In this document: positions 44,128 to 55,085 of the stretch, one piece after another
Layout of the letters: each line of letters opens with the position of its first letter
Numbering within the stretch: position 1 is the first letter of the stretch
NCBI GenBank assembly: GCA_019918135.1
Contig: WBZZ01005655.1
Span: 1 to 64,000 of the forward strand
Direction of reading: 5' to 3'
From: Paulinella micropora
Taxonomy: Eukaryota > Cercozoa > Imbricatea > Euglyphida > Paulinellidae
Length of the DNA stretch: 64,000 nucleotides
Notes under the pieces: generated by a model
Database searches by the model: none
Told to the model about the DNA's origin: nothing
The model's input: the letters and a program-made list of their open reading frames with translations, nothing else
Translations under genes and position numbers: made by a program

Positions 44128-45010
44128 CCCGGTCGCTCCTCCGGAAGGAGACTGGTGACCTTGTTGCGAAAACTGTCGAACTCGGTCAAGTGTTCGATCT
44201 TTTTCATGACCATTTCTACCTTTACGAGTTCAGGGTATGGGACTTTCATAACTGACTCTTGATCAGCAATATTGCTGTGAAAGAGGGTTAACCTGGCAGG
44301 GTCTCACGTCTTGGACCTTTTTAGGGCAGGAAAGGTCAAGGAAGTCTTGTCGTTCTTTCCATTTGACAAGATCAAGACCTCCATATCTTTTCCTTAAAGC
44401 CATAAAACATTCGACTCCATCTGACCCCGCTGTCCTGATGACAGACATGGCTTCCTTGTTCTTAGAGCAGGACTGAATTAAGAGAGCAAAGATAAATCGG
44501 TTGTGTTTCAGTCTATCTCTTTCCTCAATCTGCTGATAATACTTTCTGTAGCGAAAGAGGCAAGAAGGGGATTTGGTCTAGATGCAGTCGTCAGGATAGG
44601 GACCGAACTTCCATCAGGGAGGAAGAAGAAGGATCAAGCAAAACAGATATAGTACTAACGTCTTGTTCTTGTTTGACAGGTAGAGCAGAGCTGGAGGAAG
44701 AGCTGGTAGGTTCTTTCTTTACTACAGATTTCTTTCTCTCTGCCGGGTCCTGATTCTCGTCCTCGCTATCTCCGGAAGGTGAAAGAGGTGGTTCTGTAGG
44801 TAAGTTGAAAGCAACTGTCAGTTTCGCTTGTGTAAACAAAGGGTGTCGCTTATGGGGAGGTAACTCCCCTATCGCTAATGGATCATAGATCGCCAGAACA
44901 GCAAGGAACCCATATTCCCAATTATCCCAATCTGGGTCTCTGCTGTTAAATGGCGGGGGATCCACTTTGAACCCTCTGTTCATCGACGTTCCAAACATGG
45001 TATATGCCAT
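44128..45010 (-). pseudogene. Copia-A Gag N-terminal region
   Basis: The frame at 44591-45010 starts MAYTMFGTSMNRGFKVDPPP and has DWDNWEYGFLAVLAIYDPLA, resembling the opening of UBN2-type Gag (W..W...F...L). A second frame at 44263-44448 contains a Gag-core-like ECFMALRKRYGGLDLVKW. Broken fossil. Confidence 0.5.
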
Positions 45011-45050
45011 GTTGGACCAAAGTGCGCAAGGTAGGAGCTAAACTCAACTA

Positions 45051-46046
45051 CCAATGAATTCCTACAATTAAGTAGAAATGGGGGAATTGTTATTAGGGAT
45101 GAAATGAGTTGGCGTGTCTATGCTATGCTGTCTAGCCGATAAACACGTTTGAGGTGGGTGCCTACTGCCTACCCACGGAATGATGTCGACTGCCTGCTGC
45201 ACGTCGATCCTCGCACTTTTCTGTTGAAGGCCTAATGCCTCTCTTTTCAGACTAAGTGCAACTGATTAAAGCTGCTGGCGCCGAGTTCGCTAATCAAGGC
45301 TCGATATTAATAACCTGTTAGACTAATGTTATTAATAAAGCAATCTATGATAGCTACTATACTCTCAACACACTACAACAATTTTAATGAGAAAAGGCGC
45401 CAACAGACGCGCCACGTAACTTGACTGGCAGGATCATAAGTAATGGCTCTATCGACACCGTTACTCCGATACGGCCGGTCCATAACTATTAATTAATCAT
45501 AGTATAAGTTCCAACACATAAGGACAGAGTCAGTACAATTTCCACTTAATTATTCAGTGATACAGCGCACACAATCCGGAACCGTGGCACAGTAGATCGC
45601 GTCTGCAGTAACAAAGCTTTAATAACGCGACAAACCAACAGAGCCTCGGAGCGCGCAGAGCGATATGTATGACTGGCCGGATATAAGTAATGGCTCTAAC
45701 GATACCGTTACCCTGTACAACACTTATACGGCCGGCCCATGTAACTATTAATATTGATTATCAGTTCTAACATCTCTCTCTCTCTCTCTCTCTCTTAGAA
45801 TCCGTTAACATGGTGTTTGAGAAGGCTATTAGAGGTGGTAAGGCGGTGGAAAGGAAAATCGCTCCCCATCCGGCTGTTAAGCTCTACTGGTGCAACTTCC
45901 TCGCTATGTGCGAGTTAGTAGCACAGACCATCAGTGACACCTCCGAATTCGCCTAGCGAACGAGGTTCATGTCACATATGGCAATGATGGCAGAGCAACC
46001 GTCGTCCCAGAGGGAACAGCATTCGTCTTCTTTCACATAACGGTAG
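45051..46046. other. Non-coding stretch with degenerate direct repeat and (CT)n
   Basis: No gene. Two similar blocks of about 100 bp (45423-45513 and 45671-45770), both with TAAGTAATGGCTCT, ACCGTTAC and ACGGCCGG, lie about 248 bp apart. A (CT)n run is at 45772-45796. It may contain the Copia-A 5' LTR and the gypsy 5' end, but neither could be defined. Confidence 0.5.
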
Positions 46047-46526
46047 TTGTCCCGCCCCCGGAAAACCAGGGGGGTGGCGGACACAACCGACCTTCAAACA
46101 CCACGGAAGAACAAAGAAAGCGAACGACAATTGGTCGAACGAGCTCTGACTCTGCTCGACAAGGCCACAACTTTTGACTATGGCAAGTATAACCCGCAAG
46201 TCAATATTGATTATGGCGAAGGTATCTTGCTTTTGTTAGGCTATACGTGTCTAGACAGCACGATTGGACAGTTCAATCTAACCGCTGCTGACACTAAATA
46301 GATAGTAGCCAACAAAGCCATTCGTTGGGCATCCCAAGACTTGTTAACGCATAAGTGGCCACAATGGGATGAGGAAGCGGGTCGATTGATCCAAGGGGGA
46401 CAACTGAAGCCTCCCAGCCGACCTCATTACCTGCTCGAACAATTTGTAAAGGGGGCCAACTGGGGCTTCATGTGCGACCCTGTCATAGTCGCGGACCTTG
46501 TGTCTGCAATGGCACAGCGTATGTGA
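46047..46526 (+). pseudogene. Gypsy Gag-like 5' region
   Basis: Frames at 46047-46301 and 46341-46526 have helical, charged Gag-like sequence (RQLVERALTLLDKATTFDYG, HYLLEQFVKGANWGFMCDP) without a named domain. Assignment rests on position before the protease and reverse transcriptase. Confidence 0.4.
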
Positions 46527-47044
46527 AAGGCCGATGTTCCCCACAACGAAATAGTCGATCTTCCACAAAAGCTGATCACGACCCTAGTTCGGGCTGATTT
46601 AGCGATGTTACTAGTGGCAGTCCTTAAGGGCATCGCTAGAGCAACGACCACCAAAGGCCGAACAAGGAGGGAAAGATACATTCGCAACGTCTTGTCACAG
46701 GCACAAGATGTCGATGACCGCGCATTCTCGCTTCAGAGTTTTCGCTTGACCGATTGGTCGAAGTATCCGCGCGGGATGCAACTTTTGTGAAGAAGATCTT
46801 CTGCCCTAAATCGGACAAGGACGAACGTATGCGGCGGGCAAACGTCTTGCTGCAGTCCATGCAGGCTGTAGGATTGTCGTGCCTGATCATCAGGCAAATG
46901 CAAACGAACCACAGTTCGACATACTGTCCTTCGTCACATCCACCTCATGGGGAGACCATTCTTACGGGGTCCAGCTCCTAACAGAGATCCCCCTCGAGTT
47001 CACCTAACCCATACTGGTCATCGTCGTCGAGCTCATCGAGCTCC

Positions 47045-47872
47045 TTGAACCCGTATTGGGGCCAGGGGCCGCGACATTCTCCAAACCCATACGCATCTAC
47101 ATCCTCTGCAGCGGGGGGTAGCCCTAACCCATATGCCCAACAATCCACTTCGGGATTTCATACTCCATCACCGGTGGGCCTGACATCACCACCTCATACT
47201 TACCAGGCACCACAGTTTACCATGCCCATCTACTCACCACCGCCCTTACAACCCCCCATGTTACCTCCCACACCACCGCCTGTTAGCCAGACACAAGGGG
47301 CCCCGCCCTCACGTCAACCGGCGACAAAGAAAAAGAAAACACGTACGATCCCATGGCAAACCAATCAACCTCTCAGCTCATTAGCCATTGATCCTGGTCC
47401 GGCTCATTGTCCGTACGGGATACAGAGGTTAGATGACCTTGGCAACCCGCCAACGGTCAAGTCTAATACTTTGTGTGATTATTTTCATCACGCACTGGCT
47501 TTTAACGGCTTACCAGAACGTCGATTTTGGGTATGGCCCTGCCTCATGGGAAAGTCGTGTCAGCGATGGCACACATTCCCGGGCACCCCGCAGCACCCAA
47601 TAGCGATGAGACGGTACATACGCCGATACAAGGCGGGAGAGTCGAAGATCAAAAGGCCGGAAGATGGCGATTGGGTGCCCTGCCCGAAACAGCATGCACA
47701 CATGAACTTGCCATTCCCGGACGTTGATGAACACGGACGGGTCTCTCTGATGCCAAACGGGCACGTGGCGAGTTGGTGCTCCGCCTTCGATGCGGAAGCC
47801 GAAATGCTCAAAAGCCAATTCCCGGCGGCCGACAATTCGCGGCATACATGCCCGGGCAGGAGTCACTCCTGA
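47045..47872 (+). CDS. Gypsy Pro-rich ORF with Cys/His segment
   Basis: 275 residues. Residues 1-95 are Pro/Gln/Ser-rich, followed by a basic patch (ATKKKKTRTIPW). The second half has Cys and His pairs (PAHCPYGIQRL, LCDYFHHALAF, WPCLMGKSCQRWH, VPCPKQHAHM) that could bind zinc, but match no named knuckle. Probably the nucleic-acid-binding end of Gag. Confidence 0.45.
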   Translation: MNPYWGQGPRHSPNPYASTSSAAGGSPNPYAQQSTSGFHTPSPVGLTSPPHTYQAPQFTMPIYSPPPLQPPMLPPTPPPVSQTQGAPPSRQPATKKKKTRTIPWQTNQPLSSLAIDPGPAHCPYGIQRLDDLGNPPTVKSNTLCDYFHHALAFNGLPERRFWVWPCLMGKSCQRWHTFPGTPQHPIAMRRYIRRYKAGESKIKRPEDGDWVPCPKQHAHMNLPFPDVDEHGRVSLMPNGHVASWCSAFDAEAEMLKSQFPAADNSRHTCPGRSHS

Positions 47873-48137
47873 GCCAGATGGGTAAGCCCACAGCACGCAG
47901 ACGCAAACGCAAACGCAAGCAACACGTCACATGTGTTGTGCAGGCCAAGGCCAGCCAGCAGGACACAAGTCCTACAAGAAGGGCAAACTCAAGTCCTAGA
48001 CAATCAACGGAAGGGACACACCCCGGGGCATGTAAGCGGGTGCGTTTTGCACACCCGTTGGAAACGATAGCCACCGCAGAGGGTGATGACTAGTTGTCGG
48101 GACAGGCGCAGTAGTAACAGAAACACTAGCTAATAGG

Positions 48138-48701
48138 GTGATGGTAACGGAGGCCACACCAACGCCGGGTCAGGTGACACAAGCCGATATCGAGTCACCA
48201 ACGGCTAGGGTTGCTGTGTCCCCACCCGCACCAGTAATAGATAAGACTGTAAGAATGGAGGCTACACCAACGCCAGGTCAGGTGACGCAAGTCAGTATCG
48301 AGTCACCGACGGCTAGGGTTGCTGTGCTTCCTTCTACACCGCAAGTAGATAGTATTGCGGGGGTCACAGACCCCTCGATCACAGTCAATAGTACTGCTAC
48401 GGCAGGGGTGAGCGAAGAGATAACAGAGGGGCACAACAGTAGTCGTGGCCGTCCACCTTCACCTGAGGTGACGACCTTCCGCAACAATGTACAGGCAGAC
48501 CCTCACCCATCTCCACCCGAAGACGATGTCGCACAGGCGGCTAGTGAGGATGATGGTAAAATGGACGGGCTAAGTTGCAGTGTCTGCACAGCGGACACCT
48601 GCGTAAGCAAGGCAAGTTCCATCCCAGTCGCTTCACTACAGAAAACAACCCTTTTTGAGAACAAGGTGATTAACATTACGCCAGTGCAAAACAACAAATA
48701 G
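48138..48701 (+). CDS. Gypsy ORF with tandem 36-residue repeat
   Basis: 187 residues. EATPTPGQVTQADIESPTAR recurs 36 residues later as EATPTPGQVTQVSIESPTAR, a 108-bp tandem repeat. The rest is low complexity, with a small Cys pair (CSVCTADTC). No family recognised; a linker is likely. Confidence 0.4.
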   Translation: MMVTEATPTPGQVTQADIESPTARVAVSPPAPVIDKTVRMEATPTPGQVTQVSIESPTARVAVLPSTPQVDSIAGVTDPSITVNSTATAGVSEEITEGHNSSRGRPPSPEVTTFRNNVQADPHPSPPEDDVAQAASEDDGKMDGLSCSVCTADTCVSKASSIPVASLQKTTLFENKVINITPVQNNK

Positions 48702-48860
48702 CACCTCAACGGTCTTTGCTCGGTCGTGGTGTTCGACTAGCCCCGGGAACGGTGGCCTGTTCCGATTAATCACCCGAATATACTGCATATTGACTATGCA
48801 TTCCCCCCACACACAGACAACACGTATACTGCATCACCATTCACAGCACAGAACTCTGTA

Positions 48861-49259
48861 GTGCTCCCGGGCCCACGGGATGGCCCAAGCGTTACTCCGG
48901 CGGTCGTAAGCCAGGTGGGACTAACACCCTTGGTGGACCCGGACAAGCTTGGCGATGCCCAACGCCGGAGGGCGCGCAGGTATGCTGAGATGGAGCTGCA
49001 ACAAGCACTCATCTCGACAGCCGAGCCCCAGGACCTCCCTGCAGCGGAGGCAAGGGACATGAGCTACACCCGTCTATTTTGGCGGGAGCTCAACGCCCAC
49101 CTAGACACCGGTAACGATAGCATGGCACAAATCACCTTCGCGGGTAAAAGATTTATAGATAATTCGGAAAGTTATTCGATTTCACGCGCGAGGGAAAGCT
49201 CAGATATATCCGGGGTGCTAACGACGGAAGAAGTGCGATCACTGGTCGTATTCCGTTGA
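48861..49259 (+). CDS. Gypsy protease part
   Basis: Near residue 82, AHLDTGNDSMAQITFAGKRF fits the retropepsin active-site loop (DTG). The following 150 bp hold more protease-like sequence, including an ILG-type motif region. It lies before the spacer ORF and reverse transcriptase. Confidence 0.55.
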   Translation: MLPGPRDGPSVTPAVVSQVGLTPLVDPDKLGDAQRRRARRYAEMELQQALISTAEPQDLPAAEARDMSYTRLFWRELNAHLDTGNDSMAQITFAGKRFIDNSESYSISRARESSDISGVLTTEEVRSLVVFR

Positions 49260-49415
49260 CGGTGGAATTCCCGACTGGCATGACATACACAATATACGTC
49301 TTGGTGGTGCCAGATTTCCCGGGAACAATAGTGCTGGGTAAACCTGATCTGAAGATGATGGAAGCTCAGCTTTTTATTAGGGCAGGATGTTATTAAGTAT
49401 GGAAGGGGCCGACAT

Positions 49416-50276
49416 GTGGCGGAATACCCCATACTTAACCCTAGTCCAGAACGTCCGGTAGATCACCCGTATAAGGGGAGAGCGCAGGTGACCTTGATCC
49501 CACCCGCACCCCCCATACCGCATGATATACGGACACAGCAGCGTGTTACGCCCGCTGGCACAGCATGGGTATACACGAATGTTTATGTCCCGGAGCTGAC
49601 CGGCCCATGGGCGGGCTTCGAGGATTTAGCAGCTGAGCGCGAGGACCAAATCTTGCTGCTGCGGAAGCAGGATGAATCATGGCACGGCTTTGACCAAACC
49701 TACCTATATAGGGGTGGGCAGAAACGGCCACATGAATTCATATGGGTCAAATCGAGCTTGGTTTTCCATGCATCTAAACGCCTCACAGAGGACAATAATG
49801 TGATGGAAAAGTTAAAATTATGGTGTAAGGGATCGGAGCACATACAGCCCGAGAACCTATCGAAGGTGCCGAAACTCCTGGCTGACAGGTTGAATCGGGG
49901 CGAAGATATCGCCGTTATACTCCCGATACACCCCACCGTGATGTGGTGGAGGGATGTATTGGATAGGGTGGTCGATGACCCAATACCGATACCTAGTCAA
50001 CAGGCTAAACCACTCATGGCATTCCGATTAGGATCAAGGCAGGATGGTCTGGCATACAGAACCAAACTACTGACCCGAAAGGTGGATGACATGCGGGAGA
50101 TTGCCTTTCAGATCTTTCTGGGGTTCTTTCACAAGTCGGCAGCGAAACAATACGCCGATATGTTAGTAGAACTTCAGGAATTTGCAACATGGGACAACCA
50201 GTCCACCACGCGATACCCAGGCAGGGACGCGAAGGAGGTCCAAAAAGTGTCTTATTCTTCAGAAACTGAGCCTTGA
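49416..50276 (+). CDS. Gypsy spacer ORF between protease and reverse transcriptase
   Basis: 286 residues, open, with no recognised domain: globular in look (GPWAGFEDLAAEREDQILLL, FDQTYLYRGGQKRPHEFIWV, VILPIHPTVMWWRDVLDRVV). Gypsy elements normally have little between protease and reverse transcriptase, so this is an added module of unknown role. Confidence 0.5.
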   Translation: MAEYPILNPSPERPVDHPYKGRAQVTLIPPAPPIPHDIRTQQRVTPAGTAWVYTNVYVPELTGPWAGFEDLAAEREDQILLLRKQDESWHGFDQTYLYRGGQKRPHEFIWVKSSLVFHASKRLTEDNNVMEKLKLWCKGSEHIQPENLSKVPKLLADRLNRGEDIAVILPIHPTVMWWRDVLDRVVDDPIPIPSQQAKPLMAFRLGSRQDGLAYRTKLLTRKVDDMREIAFQIFLGFFHKSAAKQYADMLVELQEFATWDNQSTTRYPGRDAKEVQKVSYSSETEP

Positions 50277-50417
50277 GATCCCGAACAAAGTCTGGTGACC
50301 CTAATTGTCGCACCACGACTTCGTCGATGATCTCTTCGACCGGTTTCTGGTCTCTCGGGTCATCCGGGTACTCTAAGATGGAGTCCGGATCCTCAACCTC
50401 ACCTTGTAGCCGGCGGC

Positions 50418-50906
50418 GTGACGCACACTGCTGCTAAGATAGAGCAACAAGTGGGACAGACGATGCCTCGTCTCCGCGGATCGCGCCTCAGTTACAAGGA
50501 GGAGCAGATCTGCGAGGAAATGATTCAAGATATGTTGGCTAAACGGCTAATAGAACCGTCGTGGTCGGAGTACCGATCACCGGTTCGGCTTGCGCCAAAG
50601 CCGGATGGCAAGCAACGATTTTGCATCAATTACACGAGGCTCAATAACATCATCAAGAGCGTTGAGGCACCAATCCCCCGTATGCGGGATGGCCTCAACC
50701 GACTCCGGGATGCTAAGTTCTTTACAAAGCTAGACTTGAAGAATGGATTCTGGAACATCCCTTTGGCTGTGGAAAGTCGGGCACTGACGGCCTTTGCCGT
50801 CGGCGGGAGACTGTACCAGTGGACAGTCCTCCCGATGGGATTGAAAACCGCCCCGGGTATCTTTCAGGATTGCATGAATCAGGCTGTCCAACCCGAAATA
50901 CGGTGA
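50418..50906 (+). CDS. Gypsy reverse transcriptase N-terminal part
   Basis: RSPVRLAPKPDGKQRFCINY followed by TRLNNII, KFFTKLDLKNGFWNIPL, and QWTVLPMGLKTAPGIFQDCM are gypsy-type RVT_1 motifs. The catalytic YIDDIVIYS follows at about 50950-50980 in the neighbouring stretch. Confidence 0.85.
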   Translation: MTHTAAKIEQQVGQTMPRLRGSRLSYKEEQICEEMIQDMLAKRLIEPSWSEYRSPVRLAPKPDGKQRFCINYTRLNNIIKSVEAPIPRMRDGLNRLRDAKFFTKLDLKNGFWNIPLAVESRALTAFAVGGRLYQWTVLPMGLKTAPGIFQDCMNQAVQPEIR

Positions 50907-51009
50907 TCCGAAGTTCACCGAAACTTACGGACATACTAACCAGTATAGCTTTTGTTACATCGATGATATCGTTATTTATTCAAAGACAGAAGCGGAGCAC
51001 CTGGCTCAC

Positions 51010-51691
51010 ATGTCGGACATCTTGAGACGCCTAGAAGCCTCCGGCCTTAGGTTGAACCTAGAAAAGTGTTCGTTCGCTAAGGACCACATCGATTATCTAG
51101 GGTACAGAGTCAAGGATGGGGTAATAGTGTTGAAGCAGGAGAAGCGGGATGCTATCCGTTCCCTTCCACGCCCAAACACACACACACAGCGCTGCATTCC
51201 TTCCTCTGTATGGCACAGGTGTACTCGGAATTTATTCCGAACTTCCAGGACTTTGTCAAACCATTACGGGAATTCTGCCTTCACGGCGACCCGGATGGTG
51301 AATGGCCGCCAAAGGCGGCGGAGGTATACACAAAGCTGAAGGAGGCGTTGACACGAGACCCCCTCACAGAGGGCGGATCGGTCTTGGTTCTCCCCGACTT
51401 TGAGAAGCGTTTCGTTGTAGCAACCGACGCGTCGAAATACGCGGTCGGGGCCGTCTTACAACAATACGATTCTGACCACAACAGTTGAGACCGATCATGT
51501 TCGTCAGCAAGAAGTTGACGCCCGAACAAGTCAGCTACTGCACCAGACAACGCGAAGCGTTGGCGATAGTTTGGGCGTTCAGTCTGCTGCGGGAGTACTT
51601 GTGGGGTGCTCCGAACATATTGGTTCAAACAGATCATGCCAACCTTAGATGGCTCATGGACCGAGAACATACGGGACGACTGGCCCGATGA
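51010..51691 (+). pseudogene. Gypsy reverse transcriptase C-terminal and RNase H region
   Basis: Landmarks in order: LRLNLEKCSFAKDHIDYLGY (thumb, 51010-51339), VLVLPDFEKRFVVATDASKY with AVGAVLQQ (RNase H start, 51210-51488), and RPIMFVSKKLTPEQVSYCTR with REALAIVWAF (51485-51691). Typical gypsy order; broken. Confidence 0.8.
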
Positions 51692-52232
51692 CAGTCGGAG
51701 CTGGCCTTGTAAAGGTAAAGAAAATACGGTCCCAGATAGCATATCACTGATGCATCGGATGAAAGGCTCTGTAGGCGACGGATTAGACCGCTTTGCATTA
51801 GAAACTCCCACGGCCTGCCTAGTCGGATGGACAGCCGATGATGACTGGACGGCCACGGAGCATACAGCAGATTTTAAAGACACGTTGCCGGCGGGGATGG
51901 CATACATGGCCACCAACGCGCAAAGCTGGACACCGGGATATAGACCCGATTCTCAAACTGAACTGTTAGACCAGCTGCAATGCATACGTCGCGTGTGCTG
52001 CGCGCAACACGAAGCTGAGGACTGGCAAGACCTGCTGGAGATCGACAGCCAGTCGGACATCCTCAGCGAGGGAGATATAAAGCAGGGTCAGACCCATGAA
52101 CATGAACACTCCTTTAACGCATTTTTTGCGGATAGGACGCAGTCGTTCTGGGTACCCCAGCATGTTCACCCTGAAAGGTCGGCGATTAATATCGCGGCTG
52201 CGAGCGAACACACCGAACAGAGGGGCGTATAA
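51606..52232 (+). pseudogene. Gypsy RNase H to integrase spacer
   Basis: About 200 codons of low-similarity sequence (LMHRMKGSVGDGLDRFALET) following the RNase H end VQTDHANLRWLM in the adjacent frame. It corresponds to the tether between RNase H and integrase. No function recognised. Confidence 0.35.
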
Positions 52233-52560
52233 GCCTAGTCACCAGTGCTCTCCAGCTGGATGACATGGATATGACGGTGGCAAGCCCCGAGGTGTTTGGT
52301 CAGTTAGCAAAGAGCTCTAAGGAATGGGCCCCTTCATTGCTCACGCTATTGACCCGATAGCAAACCCTGAGACGAGAGAAATAAGAGCCCATAAGAAAAC
52401 AATGACCTAGCATGATAACCTCCTGTGGTATAAGGGGCCAGGCGGTAAGTGGGAAAAGACGCCTTCAAAGTGGACACTGTGGGTACCAGCCCAGTTACGC
52501 AAGGCGATCCTTTTAGCCACTCACCGCTCTGCTCTCAAATCACACACGGGAAGGGATAAA

Positions 52561-52839
52561 ATGTCATGGTTTATTTCACGCAGGTTTTGGTGGCAGGGCA
52601 TGCAGAAATCCATTGCCGACACAGTCGACACATGCGAACACTGCAAACAAACCAAGACACCACACAACAACGCTCAGAGAGGCCTTTATGGCGAATACAA
52701 GCTTGTTGAGAACCTATTCGAAACTTTGCATGTTGATTACGTAGGACCGCTACCGCGAGCGGAGACCCATAATTATCGGTACATCCTGACAGCCATAGAC
52801 CGCTTCTCGCATTATGTGTTCGCGGTACCAGTTGTGTAA
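52561..52839 (+). CDS. Gypsy integrase zinc and core N-terminal part
   Basis: MSWFISRRFWWQGMQKSIAD followed by CEHCKQTK is the second half of the H2C2 module; the His pair lies just upstream. LHVDYVGPLPRAETHNYRYI then AIDRFSHYVFA is the start of the rve core. Confidence 0.8.
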   Translation: MSWFISRRFWWQGMQKSIADTVDTCEHCKQTKTPHNNAQRGLYGEYKLVENLFETLHVDYVGPLPRAETHNYRYILTAIDRFSHYVFAVPVV

Positions 52840-52896
52840 AAGGATGCGGAATCGACATGCGAGGCCCTGGTCGACCATGTCTTCCGATATACCGGA

Positions 52897-54189
52897 GTGC
52901 CGAAAAATGTGTACAGCGATCGGGGATCGGAGTTTACAAACGAACTCTCCGCTCGGCTGTCCACAGTGTGGGGCTTTAAGTGCAAATACGTAACTGCATA
53001 TTCACCAAAGAGCAACGACAAAATCGAGAGGGTCCATAGACCGCTCAAGGCCGCGCTCCAGCAGTATTGTCGTGATAATCAGCACATATGGCATAAGGCC
53101 TTACCGTCTTTTGTGTTCTCCATGAACAACACCGCATCGAGGGCATTGGGCGGAAAAGCCACGGCCGCTTCCCCCAATCTCCTGGTATACGGGCAGCACT
53201 TGAGGATTCCGGAGGAGCTGGTGTTACCAAACCTCCCAGAAGGGGGCTTTTTGGAGCATGATGAGCTGATGGCCTGTCGCCTGCGAGTCATGGCGGAAGC
53301 CAGACACTACGTCATGAAGGCACGGGAGGCTGATGAGGCTCACAAACAAAACCAGCAGACGCCGAACCAAGTCAAGTATGAGTCGGGGGAATACCATAAA
53401 GGGGACTTAGTCTTCCTGTACGTACCCCAGGTATCCAACGTCAAACTCTTGCCGATGTGGCAAGGCCCTTATACTGTTGTAGAACAAGTAGATGCTTTGA
53501 CATACCGAATACAGGGAAAGGGTAAGACGCTAGTAGTACATGTACGGCGGCTGATGCGTTTTAACCCCATGCTGGATCGTAACGAAACGATGACGGAAGC
53601 GGTACAGAAGCTGGAGCACAGTTTACGTCCGCCGCCCAAGCGCCGAGACAAGACGGCCGAGGCGAAAGAAAACCAGACACAACCCTTACCGGCCGTAGCC
53701 GAGGGGAATGATCCGAACAATAACGAAGCCGAAGGAGTCGCGGCTGAACAAGCCGACGCTCCCGAGGGGGACGTTATCGCGCCCGGGCCGACCAACCACC
53801 TGCAGTCGGAACAGGAGGAGAAGGTTGAACCGGTGCCGAGACGCCCACCAGCTGAATCAAAGCTGAGGTCGGCCGACGACGTGAAAACCATGCACTGGCA
53901 CGTCGGAAAGATATACCTTCTTCTGCCACCAGAGGCACATGTCGGCGACGATTGCCTCAACGATTTCTTCCTCATGAAAGTCAGAGAATGGGAGCCGCAG
54001 ACTCGGGTCACGCGCACAAACAATGCAATCAAAGCCGAGCCGCCCGTACTGCAGTTCTATCGATCACACCAGGACCTCGACGAGCCGGAATCGCGGACTT
54101 TTATCCAGTATACCGCGACTCCAACCAAGTCGAAACGTTCTGGAAAGGCATCACGGACAAGTCCGAAGGCTACACGCAGTGGCAAATAA
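52897..54189 (+). CDS. Gypsy integrase core, GPY/F tail and long C-terminal extension
   Basis: VYSDRGSEFTNELSARLSTV and SPKSNDKIERVHRPLKAAL carry the second and third catalytic acids. KGDLVFLYVP ... WQGPYTVVEQVDALTYRI is the GPY/F module that in gypsy integrases follows the core. After it comes about 200 residues of Pro/Glu-rich extension ending in a basic tail (KSKRSGKASRTSPKATRSGK). Confidence 0.85.
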   Translation: MPKNVYSDRGSEFTNELSARLSTVWGFKCKYVTAYSPKSNDKIERVHRPLKAALQQYCRDNQHIWHKALPSFVFSMNNTASRALGGKATAASPNLLVYGQHLRIPEELVLPNLPEGGFLEHDELMACRLRVMAEARHYVMKAREADEAHKQNQQTPNQVKYESGEYHKGDLVFLYVPQVSNVKLLPMWQGPYTVVEQVDALTYRIQGKGKTLVVHVRRLMRFNPMLDRNETMTEAVQKLEHSLRPPPKRRDKTAEAKENQTQPLPAVAEGNDPNNNEAEGVAAEQADAPEGDVIAPGPTNHLQSEQEEKVEPVPRRPPAESKLRSADDVKTMHWHVGKIYLLLPPEAHVGDDCLNDFFLMKVREWEPQTRVTRTNNAIKAEPPVLQFYRSHQDLDEPESRTFIQYTATPTKSKRSGKASRTSPKATRSGK

Positions 54190-54339
54190 AGGCGTGGCCT
54201 AGGATTGTGCTGGATTACCCATTCGATCTACAGCACGGTCGAATCCCCCTACGGGTATGGGATGAGATAGTAGCCGAGGGCATAGCGAGCCATTTCATCG
54301 GGGCACCACCACCAGGCAATATAGGAAAGCCAAATTAGG

Positions 54340-55085
54340 GCAGGCAAAGAGGCGCAAGCTAGCCTAGCTCAGCATGCCGTGTGACACCTCACAAGCATAG
54401 TTAACGCGGGTAGTATGCGAGATCCAAAGACCAATACTGGGTAGCAACAGTAAGAAACTAGCCATAGGAAAGGGACACGGCTTTGGACTCCATATCTGTT
54501 AAAATACTACCTAAGTCCATTCTTCTTAGAGATAGCAAAAGAGAGCCTAACATGACATGATACACGGGAAAAGGCCCTGCCTTACCCTCCGTGAGGTGCG
54601 ACGGCCCTGAAGGTATCTTGACGGGCTAGTAGTTGGTGTTCCACCAGGGGTCGGAATAGCTTCGGGCTAACCATGTTGACGCGCAGCAATGCCCGTTGAT
54701 ATGGTTGGCATTGCACATCATACCCACCTCCTCTCGAGTTGCACACCGCCTCCCGCGGCAATGGCATCAGTGGTGTATGATAAGTTATTCCCCACAGAGT
54801 GTCTTAGATATTATGCTCGCTCTTGTTTGCTCTTTGTTTGGATGGGAGGGGCTCTAAGGCACCCGACGGGCCTAAGTATACACATAAGCATATCTATACC
54901 ACTAAGAAATATGACACGTCCCTATTTACATACCGCCGCAAATCGCGCAGTACGGCGAGGGTGGAACACGCGGACAGTAAAGATGACCGGGGCATGGGTG
55001 CACCCGCGTTGTCACGCTGTTGACCAGCGTTTGAAAACGAGCAGAGAGTCGAACACCGACACTAGAACAACACACACATTGCACA
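54340..55085 (+). other. Gypsy stretch between integrase and 3' ORFs
   Basis: About 750 bp without a convincing frame. Nothing recognised. It separates pol from the 3' extra ORFs, where envelope-like or accessory genes lie in some gypsy lineages. Confidence 0.4.

Larger units (their letters stand above)
42745..45050 (-). mobile_element. Copia gag region, probable 5' part of Copia-A
   Basis: Minus-strand gag-type sequence outside Copia-C. It supplies exactly the modules (Gag, knuckles, Cys/His module) missing from 1-5077, in the same orientation. The complement just past the Gag start (about 45018-45045) contains TTGGTAGTTGAGTTTAGCTC, a possible primer site, but no LTR was confirmed. Broken. 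Confidence 0.6.

Noticed and set aside
45772-45796. (CT)n run as a polypurine tract on the minus strand
   Set aside because: A simple dinucleotide repeat with no LTR edge beside it; more likely a microsatellite.
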